Shown here: positions 24,203-32,788 of the stretch, one piece after another | Layout of the letters: every line of letters starts with the position of its first letter | Position numbering within the stretch: the stretch's first letter is position 1 | Assembly: GCA_963625655.1 (NCBI GenBank) | Contig: CAVFTS010000013.1 | Location: 1 to 44,703 of the forward strand | DNA from: F23-B02 sp963625655 | Lineage (GTDB): Bacteria > Bacillota > Clostridia > Oscillospirales > Oscillospiraceae | Reading direction: 5' to 3' | DNA length: 44,703 bases | Program-made: the position numbers and the translations under genes | Notes under the pieces: model-generated | Database searches by the model: none | What the model was told of the DNA's origin: nothing | What the model saw: only the letters and a program-made list of their open reading frames with translations

Positions 24203-25039
24203 TCAGTTTTCGTTTGCCATCGCCGTCTCCCGATTCTTCGGTATCGAGATCGTCAGTATCAGCTCGTTTTCCGTCTCCTGACGCTTCATGCCTGCGGCTA
24301 TGCCGCCCTGCTTCATCAGGTCAAGCCCGTACAGTATCGTGTTCATGAACACACGGACGTCCTTCATTATGAACGTCCGCTTCTGCTCGGACTTCTCCTG
24401 CTCCTTTTCCGCCTCAAGCAATGCGTCTATGTAGCTGTCGGTCATTGCGACCGTCATGTCCCGTCGGATTATCTGCTCAAGTGCGTCACGCCGCTTGTCG
24501 GCGCCGTCGAGACGCAGCAGCGCTCTGCCGTGGCGCTCCGTGAGACCGTGGCTTCGCAGCGAGTCCAAAACATCCTGCGGCAGCCGCAGGAGCCGGAGCT
24601 TGTTTGCGACCGCCGACTGCGATTTGCCGAGCCTGCGTGCCGCCTCCTCCTGGCTCATACCGAACATTCGGATGAGCTGGCTTATGCCGCCCGCTTCCTC
24701 GATGAAGTCAAGATCCCGCCTTTGCAGATTTTCGATGAGCGCAAGCAGGCTCGCTTCCTCAAGTCCCACGTCAAGCAGTATGCACGGGACCTCGCTCAGT
24801 CCCGCAAGCTTTGCCGCCCGCAGTCTGCGTTCGCCTGCGACAAGCTCGTATCTGCCGCTGCGCAGTCTCACAGTGAGCGGGTTTAATATGCCGTACTCGG
24901 CGATGCTGCACGACAGCTCCATAAGCTCGGCGTCCCTAAAGACCTTTCTCGGCTGCACCGGATTGGGGCTGATGTCGTCAACGGGGACGCTCAGAACGCC
25001 GCCGTGACGGATGCCCGCTCTCCGCTTTACAGCCTGCAT
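24203..25039 (-). CDS. Nucleoid occlusion-type ParB protein (Noc)
   Basis: This 278-aa ParB-family protein has the CTP-binding residues GERRLRA (69-75) and ENLQRRDL (103-110), then a helix-turn-helix FGMSQEEAARRLGKSQSAVANKLRLLRLP (about 126-154). A C-terminal dimerisation region follows (200-278). Noc and ParB are hard to separate; no parA gene is adjacent, which fits Noc. Its role would be keeping the division septum off DNA or origin organisation. Start ATG 25039 has GGAGG 7 nt upstream; an upstream in-frame codon lacks one. Between it and rplQ is about 180 nt without a gene. Confidence 0.87.
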   Translation of the reverse strand: MQAVKRRAGIRHGGVLSVPVDDISPNPVQPRKVFRDAELMELSCSIAEYGILNPLTVRLRSGRYELVAGERRLRAAKLAGLSEVPCILLDVGLEEASLLALIENLQRRDLDFIEEAGGISQLIRMFGMSQEEAARRLGKSQSAVANKLRLLRLPQDVLDSLRSHGLTERHGRALLRLDGADKRRDALEQIIRRDMTVAMTDSYIDALLEAEKEQEKSEQKRTFIMKDVRVFMNTILYGLDLMKQGGIAAGMKRQETENELILTISIPKNRETAMANEN

Positions 25040-25179
25040 AAAAATCCCTCCGTTTCTTTGGTGCATTTTGTGGCCACACTACGAAACATACACTACATCT
25101 TGTGCAAAACCTGTCTAATCATAGTGCATTTCAAATTTTTGCACAGCAGATTGATTCCGTATCCGAATATCGGCACGCA

Positions 25180-25207
25180 AAAAAGCACCGCCATGGCGGT
25201 GCTTTTT
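25180..25207 (-). terminator. Terminator of the ribosomal operon
   Basis: A stem of about 12 bp (25180-25192 with 25195-25207) closed by CATG, with A5/T5 ends, 12 nt after the rplQ stop codon. It ends the 31-gene ribosomal block. Confidence 0.88.
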
Positions 25208-25219
25208 CGTTTAACTTAT

Positions 25220-25561
25220 TCAGATGAGCTCGATGACTGCCATCTCCGCTGCGTCGCCCCTGCGGGGTCCGATGCGGGTGATGCGGGTGTAGCCGCCGTT
25301 GCGGTCGGCATACTTCTCGGACAGTTCGTCAAAGGTCTTCTTGGCAACGTCTTCACGGGTGATGAAGGACAGTGCCTGACGGTATGCCGCCAGATCCTTC
25401 TTCTTGCCAAGGCTTATCATCTTCTCGGCCATGGGTGCGATCTCTTTGGCACGGGTAACGGTGGTTTCCATACGGCCCTTATCGAGCAGGTCGGTAACCT
25501 GCTGACGGAGCATTGCCATGCGCTGATCGGTGGGCTTGCCGAGTTTTCTTGTACCGGGCAT
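25220..25561 (-). CDS. 50S ribosomal protein L17
   Basis: This 113-aa protein is L17, with MPGTRKLGKPTDQRMAMLRQQ and KEIAPMAEKMISLGKK as diagnostic segments. It is the short bacterial form. It lies around the exit tunnel of the large subunit and is last in the operon, 23 nt after rpoA. The conserved C terminus YTRITRIGPRRGDAAEMAVIEL is complete. GGAGG lies about 5 nt before the ATG. Confidence 0.98.
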   Translation of the reverse strand: MPGTRKLGKPTDQRMAMLRQQVTDLLDKGRMETTVTRAKEIAPMAEKMISLGKKKDLAAYRQALSFITREDVAKKTFDELSEKYADRNGGYTRITRIGPRRGDAAEMAVIELI

Positions 25562-25584
25562 TTCGCTTTCCTCCTTCTTGAGAG

Positions 25585-26535
25585 TTACTGATTGTCCTCG
25601 TCCGCAAGTGACAGTCCCATCATGGCGAGCTTATGCTCCACCTCTTCGAGGGACTTGCGGCCGAGGTTGCGGACCTTTATCATCTCGTCCTGTGTTTTGG
25701 AGATGAGGTCCTCAACAGTATTGATGTTTGCACGCTTGAGACAGTTGAAGCTTCTTACGGACAGATCCAGCTCCTCGATCGTCATTTCGAGGACTCTGTC
25801 ATGCGCCTGCTCCACCTTGGGAACGACAGTGCTCTGACTGCCGATGGTGTCGCTCAGGTCGGTGAACAGGGTGAAGTGATCGACAAGGATCTTTGCGCCG
25901 AGAGAGACTGCGTCTCTTGCGGTGATGGTCTTGTCCGTCCACACTTCGAGGGTCAGCTTGTCAAAGTCCGTCTGATTGCCCACACGGGTATTCTCGACGG
26001 AGTAATTGACCTTGATGACGGGAGTGTAGATAGAGTCAACGGGAATGGTTCCGATTGCATTCTGGGGGTTCTTGTTCTTGTCAGCGGACACATAGCCTCT
26101 GCCGTGATCGAAGGTCAGCTCCATGGAAAGAGCGCCGTCCGGTCCGAGAGTCGCTATGGGCTGCTCCGGATTGAGAACCTCCACCTCGCTGTCCGTCTTG
26201 ATGTCGCCTGCGGTGACAACGCCCTCGCCGGCGGCTTCGATATAAACGGTCTTGGGCTCCTCGCTGTGGAGGCGGGCGATGATGCTCTTAACGTTAAGAA
26301 CGATCTCGGTTACGTCCTCCTTAACACCGGGGATGGTGGAAAACTCATGCTGTACACCGGCGATCTTGATGCCGGTGACGGCGGTACCGGGCAGAGATGA
26401 CAGAAGAACCCTGCGCAGAGAGTTACCAAGTGTCGTGCCGTAGCCGCGCTCCAACGGTTCGATTATATACTTGCCGTAGGAGCTGTCATTGGGAGTCTCG
26501 ATGCACTCAATACGCGGCTTTTCTATTTCGATCAT
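25585..26535 (-). CDS. RNA polymerase alpha subunit
   Basis: This 316-aa subunit assembles RNA polymerase and reads UP elements. The N-terminal domain has LERGYGTTLGNSLRRVLLSSLPGTAV (alpha dimer interface) and the C-terminal domain has SVRSFNCLKRANINTVEDLI. The start is ATG 26535 with GGAGGG 11 nt upstream, not a codon 17 residues further up. A small GGCGCA hairpin (26564-26580) lies in the 83-nt gap after rpsD. Confidence 0.98.
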   Translation of the reverse strand: MIEIEKPRIECIETPNDSSYGKYIIEPLERGYGTTLGNSLRRVLLSSLPGTAVTGIKIAGVQHEFSTIPGVKEDVTEIVLNVKSIIARLHSEEPKTVYIEAAGEGVVTAGDIKTDSEVEVLNPEQPIATLGPDGALSMELTFDHGRGYVSADKNKNPQNAIGTIPVDSIYTPVIKVNYSVENTRVGNQTDFDKLTLEVWTDKTITARDAVSLGAKILVDHFTLFTDLSDTIGSQSTVVPKVEQAHDRVLEMTIEELDLSVRSFNCLKRANINTVEDLISKTQDEMIKVRNLGRKSLEEVEHKLAMMGLSLADEDNQ

Positions 26536-26618
26536 ATTAAATATAACCCTCCTTATTAAGTTCGGCGCAAGATCTGCGCCCTGCATTTGTTCAGCTTACC
26601 AATTCGAGGGTATCTGTA

Positions 26619-27245
26619 TTACTTGGAGTACAACTCGACGATGAGGTGCTCCTCGATGGGAAGGTCGATGTCGTCACGAGCGGGTACCGCCGCAACCTTT
26701 GCGATCATGTTGGCTGCGTCGTACTCAAGCCACTTGGGTGCGGGACGGAAAGCATTTGCCTCAATGTTGGCCTTGATCTTCTCAATGCCGCGGCTGCTCT
26801 CTTTAAGGGTTATAACCATGCCGGGTTTTACCTGATAGCTGGGAATGTTGACCTTGCGGCCGTTCACGGTGAAGTGACCGTGGCTGACCATCTGACGTGC
26901 CTCCGCACGGCTCATTGCGAAGCCGAGACGGTAAACAACGTTGTCCAGTCTGCATTCGAGGATGCTCAGGAGGTTTTCGCCGGTCTTGCCGGGACGACGC
27001 TCCGCCATATCGTAGTAGCTGCGGAACTGATTCTCAAGAACGCCGTAGAAGCGCTTTGCCTTCTGCTTCTCACGAAGCTGCTGGCCGTATTCGGAGCTCT
27101 TGCTGCGTCCCTGTCCGTGCTGTCCGGGTGCGTAGGCACGGCTTGCAAGTGCGCATTTGTCGGTATAGCAGCGGTCGCCCTTGAGGAAAAGCTTCTGACC
27201 TTCCCTGCGGCACTGGCGGCAAACTGCATCAGTATATCTTGCCAT
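26619..27245 (-). CDS. 30S ribosomal protein S4
   Basis: This 208-aa S4 has MARYTDAVCRQCRREGQKLFLKG with Cys residues (C9, C12, C26, C31) fitting a zinc-type S4, and the RNA-binding S4 domain around RLDNVVYRLGFAMSRAEARQMVSHGHF. It is an early 16S binder. rpsD placed between rpsK and rpoA is typical of Clostridia and unlike B. subtilis, where it lies elsewhere. It may regulate the operon by binding mRNA. Confidence 0.98.
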   Translation of the reverse strand: MARYTDAVCRQCRREGQKLFLKGDRCYTDKCALASRAYAPGQHGQGRSKSSEYGQQLREKQKAKRFYGVLENQFRSYYDMAERRPGKTGENLLSILECRLDNVVYRLGFAMSRAEARQMVSHGHFTVNGRKVNIPSYQVKPGMVITLKESSRGIEKIKANIEANAFRPAPKWLEYDAANMIAKVAAVPARDDIDLPIEEHLIVELYSK

Positions 27246-27264
27246 TTGTATTTCCCTCCTTCAA

Positions 27265-27663
27265 TTAGACACGACGACGTTTCGGAGGACGGCAGCCATT
27301 GTGGGGAATGGGAGTTACGTCCTTGATCATCGTTACTTCAAGACCTGCGGTCTGAAGCGCTCTGATAGCGGCCTCACGGCCTGAGCCGGGGCCCTTTACG
27401 AACACTTCGACGGTCTTGAGACCGTGCTCCATTGCGGCCTTTGCCGCAACCTCTGCTGCGGTCTGCGCTGCGAAGGGGGTGGACTTTCTGCTGCCACGGA
27501 AGCCCTGACCACCGGCGGATGCCCAGGAGATTGCGTTGCCCTGAGTGTCGGTGACGGTTACCATGGTGTTGTTGAAGGAAGAGCTGATATGAACCTGACC
27601 CTTTTCGATGTTCTTACGCTCTCTGCGGCGTGTTCTGACTTTCTTCTTGGTGTTAGCTGCCAT
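27265..27663 (-). CDS. 30S ribosomal protein S11
   Basis: This 132-aa S11 has the typical HISSSFNNTMVTVTDTQGN and KGPGSGREAAIRALQ segments, and ends in PHNGCRPPKRRRV. It helps form the platform near the Shine-Dalgarno duplex. It lies 15 nt after rpsM and 19 nt before rpsD. Confidence 0.98.
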   Translation of the reverse strand: MAANTKKKVRTRRRERKNIEKGQVHISSSFNNTMVTVTDTQGNAISWASAGGQGFRGSRKSTPFAAQTAAEVAAKAAMEHGLKTVEVFVKGPGSGREAAIRALQTAGLEVTMIKDVTPIPHNGCRPPKRRRV

Positions 27664-27678
27664 AATTCATATCCCTCC

Positions 27679-28047
27679 TTACTTCTTCTTATTTGCGATG
27701 GTGCGTTTCGGGCCCTTGCGGGTGCGGGCGTTGGTCTTGCTCCTCTGACCGCGCACGGGGAGTCCTCTGCGGTGACGAAGACCGCGGTAGCAGCCGATCT
27801 CGGTGAGACGCTTGATATCAAGCGCTACGCTGCGGCGCAGGTCGCCCTCAACGATGAAGTTGTGGTCGATGCACTCACGGAGCTTTGCTTCCTGTTCTTC
27901 GGTCAGGTCTTTTACACGGGTGTCGGGATTGATACCGGTCATCTCCAGTATCTTGTTTGCGCTGGTTCTGCCGATACCGTAGACATAGGTGAGGCCGATC
28001 TCGATCCTCTTGTCCTTGGGCAGGTCAACGCCGGCTATACGTGCCAT
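27679..28047 (-). CDS. 30S ribosomal protein S13
   Basis: This 122-aa S13 begins MARIAGVDLPKDKRIEIGLTYVYGIG and ends with the basic RGQRSKTNARTRKGPKR tail that contacts tRNA in the P site. It lies at the 16S head. It follows rpmJ after an untranslated stretch of 135 nt holding several hairpins. Confidence 0.98.
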   Translation of the reverse strand: MARIAGVDLPKDKRIEIGLTYVYGIGRTSANKILEMTGINPDTRVKDLTEEQEAKLRECIDHNFIVEGDLRRSVALDIKRLTEIGCYRGLRHRRGLPVRGQRSKTNARTRKGPKRTIANKKK

Positions 28048-28182
28048 ATTATTCGATCATTCCTTTCGATTTTTTACCGCATTTGCGGATCGCATGACTT
28101 ATTCCCGCCGGAGGGAGCCTTGCGGTCCATGCGGGAGCTTACTTTTGTCTGCGGGGGCTTTTGCCCCCGCATTTTCGGGGCA
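28048..28182 (-). promoter_or_regulatory. Untranslated rpmJ-rpsM spacer with hairpins
   Basis: This 135-nt gap is long for the operon. The minus-strand RNA has an 8-bp GCGGGGGC/GCCCCCGC hairpin (28151-28170) right after rpmJ, then a CCGC-AAAU-GCGG hairpin near 28077-28088 ahead of the rpsM binding site. I see no promoter. It may be an mRNA-processing or feedback site. Confidence 0.4.
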
Positions 28183-28296
28183 TCAGCCCTGTCTCTGCTT
28201 ATGCTTGGGGTTTTCGCAAATTACCATGACTTTGCCCTTGCGCTTTATGATCTTGCACTTCTCGCACATGGGCTTCACGGAAGGTCTTACTTTCAT
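28183..28296 (-). CDS. 50S ribosomal protein L36, zinc-binding form
   Basis: This 37-aa protein is L36 (MKVRPSVKPMCEKCKII, then CENPKHKQRQG). The C+ zinc ligands C11, C14, C27 and H32 are all present, marking the zinc-dependent form. It has GGAGG about 8 nt before the ATG and lies 12 nt after infA. Confidence 0.97.
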   Translation of the reverse strand: MKVRPSVKPMCEKCKIIKRKGKVMVICENPKHKQRQG

Positions 28297-28308
28297 TTGT
28301 TTTACCTC

Positions 28309-28527
28309 CTACTTGCTTCTCCAGGTGATGCGGCCTCTGGTCAGATCGTACGGTGACATCTGAACCGTGACCTTATCGCCGGGGAGGATCCTTATAAAGT
28401 TCATTCTGAGTTTGCCGGAAATGTGGGCAAGTATCGTGTGTCCCTGTCCGATGTCTACCATGAACATCGTGTTGGGAAGGGATTCGACGACCGTACCCTC
28501 AAGTTCGATTACATCGTCTTTTGCCAA
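28309..28527 (-). CDS. Translation initiation factor IF-1
   Basis: This 72-aa S1-like OB-fold protein fills the ribosomal A site during initiation (MAKDDVIELEGTVVESLPN, GHTILAHISGKLRMNFIRILPGDKV). The start is a TTG at 28525-28527: it gives the canonical MAKDD N terminus and lies 8 nt after GGAGG. Another TTG 6 nt upstream (28533) is only 2 nt from the same GGAGG, so it was rejected. The gene follows map by about 20 nt. Confidence 0.96.
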   Translation of the reverse strand: MAKDDVIELEGTVVESLPNTMFMVDIGQGHTILAHISGKLRMNFIRILPGDKVTVQMSPYDLTRGRITWRSK

Positions 28528-28550
28528 AGTCAATTCCTCCTGTGGTTGGG

Positions 28551-29306
28551 TTAAATATCCTCTGCCATAGTCAGTATCTCAGGCTCGCCGTCGGTGATGA
28601 GGATCGTGTTCTCGTAGTGAGCGGACAGACTTCCGTCCACGGTCACGACCGTCCAGTCGTTTGACAGCACCCTGACCTCCCAGCCGCCTACGTTGACCAT
28701 AGGCTCGACTGCGATGGTCATACCGGGAACGAGACGGGGACTCGGCTTTCTGCTGAAGTTGGGAACCTCCGGGGCCTCGTGCATATTCCTGCCGACGCCG
28801 TGTCCCACATAGTCACGCACGACGGAATAGCCGTTGCTTTCAACGTATTCCTGAACTGCGCTGCCTATATCGTTTACACGGTAGCCGGGACGTGCAAATT
28901 TGATGCCCTCGAAAAAGCTCTGCCGTGTAACCGCCATGAGCTTCTTCGCCTCGTCGGAGACCTCCCCGCAGGGGTAGGTTCCCGCACAGTCGCCCACGAA
29001 GCCGGCGAAGGTGGCGCCCACGTCGACGGAGACAATGTCTCCGTTACGGATGACGCGCTTGCCGGGGATACCGTGGATGACTTCCTCGTTCACTGAAATG
29101 CAGGCGCTTGCGGGGAACCCGCCGTAGCCCAGAAAGGTCGGGATGGCTCCCGATTTTCTGATAAAGTGATTTACCTCTCGGTCTATCTCTTTTGTGCTTA
29201 TCCCGTTGGCTATTGCCTGACGTGCGATGCTTCGTGCGGCGGCGGTTATCTTGCCCGCCTTGCGCATGCATTCAACTTCTTTAGGATTTTTAATGATAAT
29301 ACTCAT
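28551..29306 (-). CDS. Methionine aminopeptidase, type I
   Basis: This 251-aa enzyme removes N-terminal formylation-processed Met. Ligands are visible as VDVGATFAGFVGDCAGT (two Asp), GHGVGRNMHE (His), EPMV and YENTIL (Glu). The YVGHGVGR segment is diagnostic. No N-terminal zinc-finger extension is present. It begins 2 nt after the adk stop codon. Confidence 0.97.
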   Translation of the reverse strand: MSIIIKNPKEVECMRKAGKITAAARSIARQAIANGISTKEIDREVNHFIRKSGAIPTFLGYGGFPASACISVNEEVIHGIPGKRVIRNGDIVSVDVGATFAGFVGDCAGTYPCGEVSDEAKKLMAVTRQSFFEGIKFARPGYRVNDIGSAVQEYVESNGYSVVRDYVGHGVGRNMHEAPEVPNFSRKPSPRLVPGMTIAVEPMVNVGGWEVRVLSNDWTVVTVDGSLSAHYENTILITDGEPEILTMAEDI

Positions 29307-29308
29307 TA

Positions 29309-29941
29309 TCAGATACCCAGAGCGGCTTTGATGACTTCGGTGGTCGCCTCGATCGTGGGCTGATTGTCCACGGTCTTGAGCTTGCCTCTCTCGGCGTAGA
29401 ACGCCTTGAGCGGCTCGGTCTCTCTGTGATAGACCTCGAGACGTGCCTTGACGGTTTCGGGAGCGTCGTCCTTGCGGATGGTAAGCTCGCCGCCGCAGAA
29501 GTCACACTTACCCTCGACTTTGGGGGGATTGGAAACTATGTGGAAGGTCTGGCTGCAGTCCTTGCAGGTCCTGCGGCCGGACATACGCTCGACTATGACC
29601 TCGTCCGCTATCTCGATGGACAGGGCGCAGTCAATGTCGATGCCCGCATTTTCGAGAGCCTCCGCCTGGGGGATCGTGCGGGGTACACCGTCGAGGATGT
29701 AGCCGCCGGCGCAGTCCGCCTCGGCGAGACGCTCGTTGATTATTCCGATGATGACCTCATCGGGAACAAGCTTGCCGCTTTCCACATATGCCTTGGCTTT
29801 GAGTCCCACGGGCGTGCCGTTTTTCATGGCAGCACGAAGGATATTGCCGGTGGAAATGGTGGGGATATTAAGCAGTTTGCTCAGGATCTCTGCCTGAGTA
29901 CCCTTTCCTGCGCCGGGGGCGCCCAAAAGTATAAGCTTCAT
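29309..29941 (-). CDS. Adenylate kinase
   Basis: This 210-aa kinase balances ATP, ADP and AMP. P-loop GAPGAGKGT spans 7-15. The lid has a zinc-type Cys set C126, C129, C146, C149, common in Gram-positive bacteria. Motif DGFPRT reads DGVPRT at 84-89, a Phe-to-Val change next to the active-site Arg. It follows secY after 11 nt and overlaps no neighbour. Confidence 0.97.
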   Translation of the reverse strand: MKLILLGAPGAGKGTQAEILSKLLNIPTISTGNILRAAMKNGTPVGLKAKAYVESGKLVPDEVIIGIINERLAEADCAGGYILDGVPRTIPQAEALENAGIDIDCALSIEIADEVIVERMSGRRTCKDCSQTFHIVSNPPKVEGKCDFCGGELTIRKDDAPETVKARLEVYHRETEPLKAFYAERGKLKTVDNQPTIEATTEVIKAALGI

Positions 29942-29952
29942 AATTCCACCTC

Positions 29953-31224
29953 TTATTCAAGGAAGCCCTTGTAATTGCGCATGAGGAGCTGTGCCTCAAG
30001 TGCTCTTACGGTTTCGATTGCAACGCCGACGACGATTATGATCGAGGTGCCTCCGAGGGAGACGCCGGAGTTCGCCGCAGTTTCGCTGACGCAGGCTACC
30101 AGGATAGGCACAACAGCGATGATACCGAGATAAATTGCGCCGAACAGGGTGATCTTGTTAAGCACTCTCTTGATAAACTCGCTGGTGGGCTTGCCCGGAC
30201 GGAAGCCGGGGATATATCCGCCGTTCTTCTTGAGGTTGTTTGCGACCTCAATAGGATTGAACTGGATCGTTGAGTAGAAGTATGCGAAGAAGATGATAAG
30301 CAGGAAGTAGATTATCGCATACCAGACGCTGGTGGTGCTTGCCCATGCGCTGTCGGAATGTCCCGTAAACGCAGCAATCGTTGCGGGGAGCGAAGCGATG
30401 GACTGTGCGAAGATGATGGGCAGAACGCCGGACATATTCACCTTCATGGGAAGGTGAGTGCTCTGGCCGCCGTACATCTTACGACCCACTACACGCTTTG
30501 CGTACTGCACCGGGATCCTGCGTTCCGAATCGTTTATAAACACGATGAGAACGATCATTGCCAGTGCACCGAGGAGCATGAGCAGGGTGATCCACCAGGT
30601 GTTCGGTGCGGCGATGACGCCGGAGATCATGTTGATGAGGTCGGTCGGGAAGCGGGAAATGATGCTTGCAAACAGTATGATCGAGATACCGTTGCCCACG
30701 CCGAACTCGGTGATCTGCTCGCCGAGCCACATGATGAGTGCGGAGCCGGACGTGAAGGTCAGGATGATGACTATCGCCGCCCAGACGCCGTCGTCGGTAA
30801 GCACGTTATAGCTCTTGATGAGCATATAGTATGCAAAGCCCTGGATGAGGCCGATAACGACGGTGGTATAACGGGTGATGGAGGCGATCTTCTTTTTGCC
30901 TTCCTCGCCCTCCTCCTTGCTCATACGCTCAAGTGCGGGGATTGCGATGCACAGGAGCTGAATGATGATGGATGCGTTGATGTAGGGCTGGATGGACAGT
31001 GCAAAGATCGTAGCGTTAGACAGGGCGCCGCCGCTCATGACGTTCAGCAGATCCAGAACGGTATTCTGAAGATGGCCGCTGAAGTAGTTGTTGAGCAGGT
31101 CGAGGTCCACATAGGGGACGGGGACTGCGTTGCCGAGTCTGTAAAGCAGGACGATAAGCAGCGTAAAAAGGATCTTTTTACGGAGATCTGCTACCTTCCA
31201 TGCATTGCGCATAGTCTGAAACAC
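29953..31224 (-). CDS. Protein translocase subunit SecY
   Basis: This 423-aa channel has ten hydrophobic segments, starting with KKILFTLLIVLLYRLGNAVPVPYVD. Its plug, pore and loop signatures (GTSIII near the end, GTVVPAG-like loops) belong to SecY. The start is GTG 31222-31224, adjacent to the rplO stop (TAAGTG) with GAGGTGA 8 nt upstream; a downstream ATG four codons later is too far. It exports proteins driven by the SecA encoded at 18079. Confidence 0.97.
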   Translation of the reverse strand: MFQTMRNAWKVADLRKKILFTLLIVLLYRLGNAVPVPYVDLDLLNNYFSGHLQNTVLDLLNVMSGGALSNATIFALSIQPYINASIIIQLLCIAIPALERMSKEEGEEGKKKIASITRYTTVVIGLIQGFAYYMLIKSYNVLTDDGVWAAIVIILTFTSGSALIMWLGEQITEFGVGNGISIILFASIISRFPTDLINMISGVIAAPNTWWITLLMLLGALAMIVLIVFINDSERRIPVQYAKRVVGRKMYGGQSTHLPMKVNMSGVLPIIFAQSIASLPATIAAFTGHSDSAWASTTSVWYAIIYFLLIIFFAYFYSTIQFNPIEVANNLKKNGGYIPGFRPGKPTSEFIKRVLNKITLFGAIYLGIIAVVPILVACVSETAANSGVSLGGTSIIIVVGVAIETVRALEAQLLMRNYKGFLE

Positions 31225-31665
31225 TTAGATCACCTCGGCCTTTCCGCCTGCCGCCTCAATTTTTTCTTTTGCGGTTTCAGAGAAAGCGGAAGCCTTTACC
31301 GTGAGTTTCTTGCTGATCTCGCCGTTGCCGAGGATCTTGACACCGTAACGGCAGGAGGAGAGGATGCCTGCGTCCAGAAGCGCCTTTGCGTCAACAACGT
31401 CGCCGTCGGAGAACTTGTCAAGTGCGGAAACGTTGACGCTCTCGAAGGGCTTTGCAAAGATGTTGTTGAAGCCCCTCTTGGGGATACGGCGTGCCAGAGG
31501 CATCTGGCCGCCTTCGAAGCCGATACGGACGCCGCCGCCGGAGCGTGCCTTCTGACCCTTGTGACCGCGGCCGGCAGTCTTGCCGTTGCCGGTTGCATGG
31601 CCTCTGCCCTTGCGCTTATCGACGTGGGTGGAGCCTGCTACGGGAGAAAGTTCATTGATATACAT
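31225..31665 (-). CDS. 50S ribosomal protein L15
   Basis: This 146-aa L15 has a glycine/basic-rich start (GSTHVDKRKGRGHATGNGKTAGRGHKGQKARSG) and the GFEGGQMPLARRIPKRGF signature. It is a late large-subunit protein, with its stop codon touching the GTG of secY. Confidence 0.97.
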   Translation of the reverse strand: MYINELSPVAGSTHVDKRKGRGHATGNGKTAGRGHKGQKARSGGGVRIGFEGGQMPLARRIPKRGFNNIFAKPFESVNVSALDKFSDGDVVDAKALLDAGILSSCRYGVKILGNGEISKKLTVKASAFSETAKEKIEAAGGKAEVI

Positions 31666-31677
31666 TGCTTTTCCTCC

Positions 31678-31857
31678 TTATTCTTCTGTTACCTGGAGGA
31701 GATAGCCGATCTTGGCGATCTTGCCCCTGGTCTGGGGGTTGTCGGGCTGTACGGTCTCGTTGCCGATCTTGTGCAGACCCATGGAATTTGCGGTCGCAAT
31801 GTGCTTGTCAAGACGACCGTTGAGGCTCTTTACGAGCTTGATTCTCAGATTTGCCAT
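31678..31857 (-). CDS. 50S ribosomal protein L30
   Basis: This 59-aa L30 reads MANLRIKLVKSLNGRLDKHIATANSMGLHKIG and ends with IGYLLQVTEE. It is the short bacterial form, on the large-subunit surface. GGAGG lies 6 nt before ATG 31857. It is 12 nt from both rpsE and rplO. Confidence 0.97.
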   Translation of the reverse strand: MANLRIKLVKSLNGRLDKHIATANSMGLHKIGNETVQPDNPQTRGKIAKIGYLLQVTEE

Positions 31858-31869
31858 GATGCGCCCTCC

Positions 31870-32394
31870 TTAACCCTGGATCTCTTCGGGGGTCTTGCCT
31901 CTGACCGCTGCGACCTGTGCCGCATCACGGAGAGACTTGAGACCCTGCATGGTGGCTGCAACCACGTTTGCGGGATTGTTGGTGCGCAGGCACTTGGTAC
32001 GGATGTCCTTGATGCCGGCTGCCTCAACGACCGCACGGACTGCACCGCCGGCGATAACGCCGGTACCGGGTGCTGCGGGCTTGAGCAGAACTCTGCCGGC
32101 GCCGAACTCGCCGATGATCTCGTGAGGAATGGTGGTACCGCTGAGGGTGACGGTCACGATGTTCTTCTTCGCATCCTCAAGACCCTTGCGGATGGCTTCG
32201 GAAACTTCGTTTGCCTTGCCCAGTCCGTAGCCGACACGGCCCTTGCCGTCGCCCACTACGCACAGTGCGGAGAACTTCATAATGCGGCCGCCCTTGACGG
32301 TCTTGGAAACACGGTTGAGGGAAACTACCTTCTCGACGAACTCGGAAGCTTCCTCGCTGTTGCGGCGATCTCTTCTGTCGTTATTGTAAGCCAT
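31870..32394 (-). CDS. 30S ribosomal protein S5
   Basis: This 174-aa S5 has the double-stranded RNA-binding domain (VSLNRVSKTVKGGRIMKFSALCVVGDGKGRVGYGLGKA) and the GTGVIAGGAVRAVVEAAGI segment. It acts in decoding fidelity. Confidence 0.98.
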   Translation of the reverse strand: MAYNNDRRDRRNSEEASEFVEKVVSLNRVSKTVKGGRIMKFSALCVVGDGKGRVGYGLGKANEVSEAIRKGLEDAKKNIVTVTLSGTTIPHEIIGEFGAGRVLLKPAAPGTGVIAGGAVRAVVEAAGIKDIRTKCLRTNNPANVVAATMQGLKSLRDAAQVAAVRGKTPEEIQG

Positions 32395-32412
32395 AATAGT
32401 TTTCCTCCTCCC

Positions 32413-32772
32413 TTAGAACTTCAGGCCGCCCTCACGGGCGCCTTCTGCAAGTGCTGCAACACGACCGTGGAAGATGTATCCGCCTCTGTCGAACACGACT
32501 TCCTCGATGCCCTTTGCGAGCGCACGCTCTGCAACGGTGCTGCCGATCTTCTTTGCGGCTGCGATGTTGCTGCCGTTGCCTTCAAATGCCTTCTCGACGG
32601 TGGATGCGGAAACGAGAGTGTTGCCCGCTACGTCGTCGATGATCTGGGCATAGATGTGATTTTCGCTGCGGAATACGCTGAGGCGGGGTCTTTCGGCGGT
32701 GCCGGAGATCTTGCCTCTTACTCTTGCATGGCGCTTAATGCGCTGTGCTCTTGTATCAGGTCTCTTAATCAT
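32413..32772 (-). CDS. 50S ribosomal protein L18
   Basis: This 119-aa L18 binds 5S rRNA: RLSVFRSENHIYAQIIDDVAG and the end VFDRGGYIFHGRVAALAEGAREGGL are diagnostic. It works with L5 and L25 on the central protuberance. Confidence 0.98.
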   Translation of the reverse strand: MIKRPDTRAQRIKRHARVRGKISGTAERPRLSVFRSENHIYAQIIDDVAGNTLVSASTVEKAFEGNGSNIAAAKKIGSTVAERALAKGIEEVVFDRGGYIFHGRVAALAEGAREGGLKF

Positions 32773-32788
32773 TCAGGCACACCTCCTA

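Noticed and set aside
25040..25179. parS or Noc-binding sites upstream of noc
   Set aside because: I found no TGTTTCACGTGAAACA- or ATTTCCCGGGAAAT-like palindrome, only short GTGCATTT repeats.
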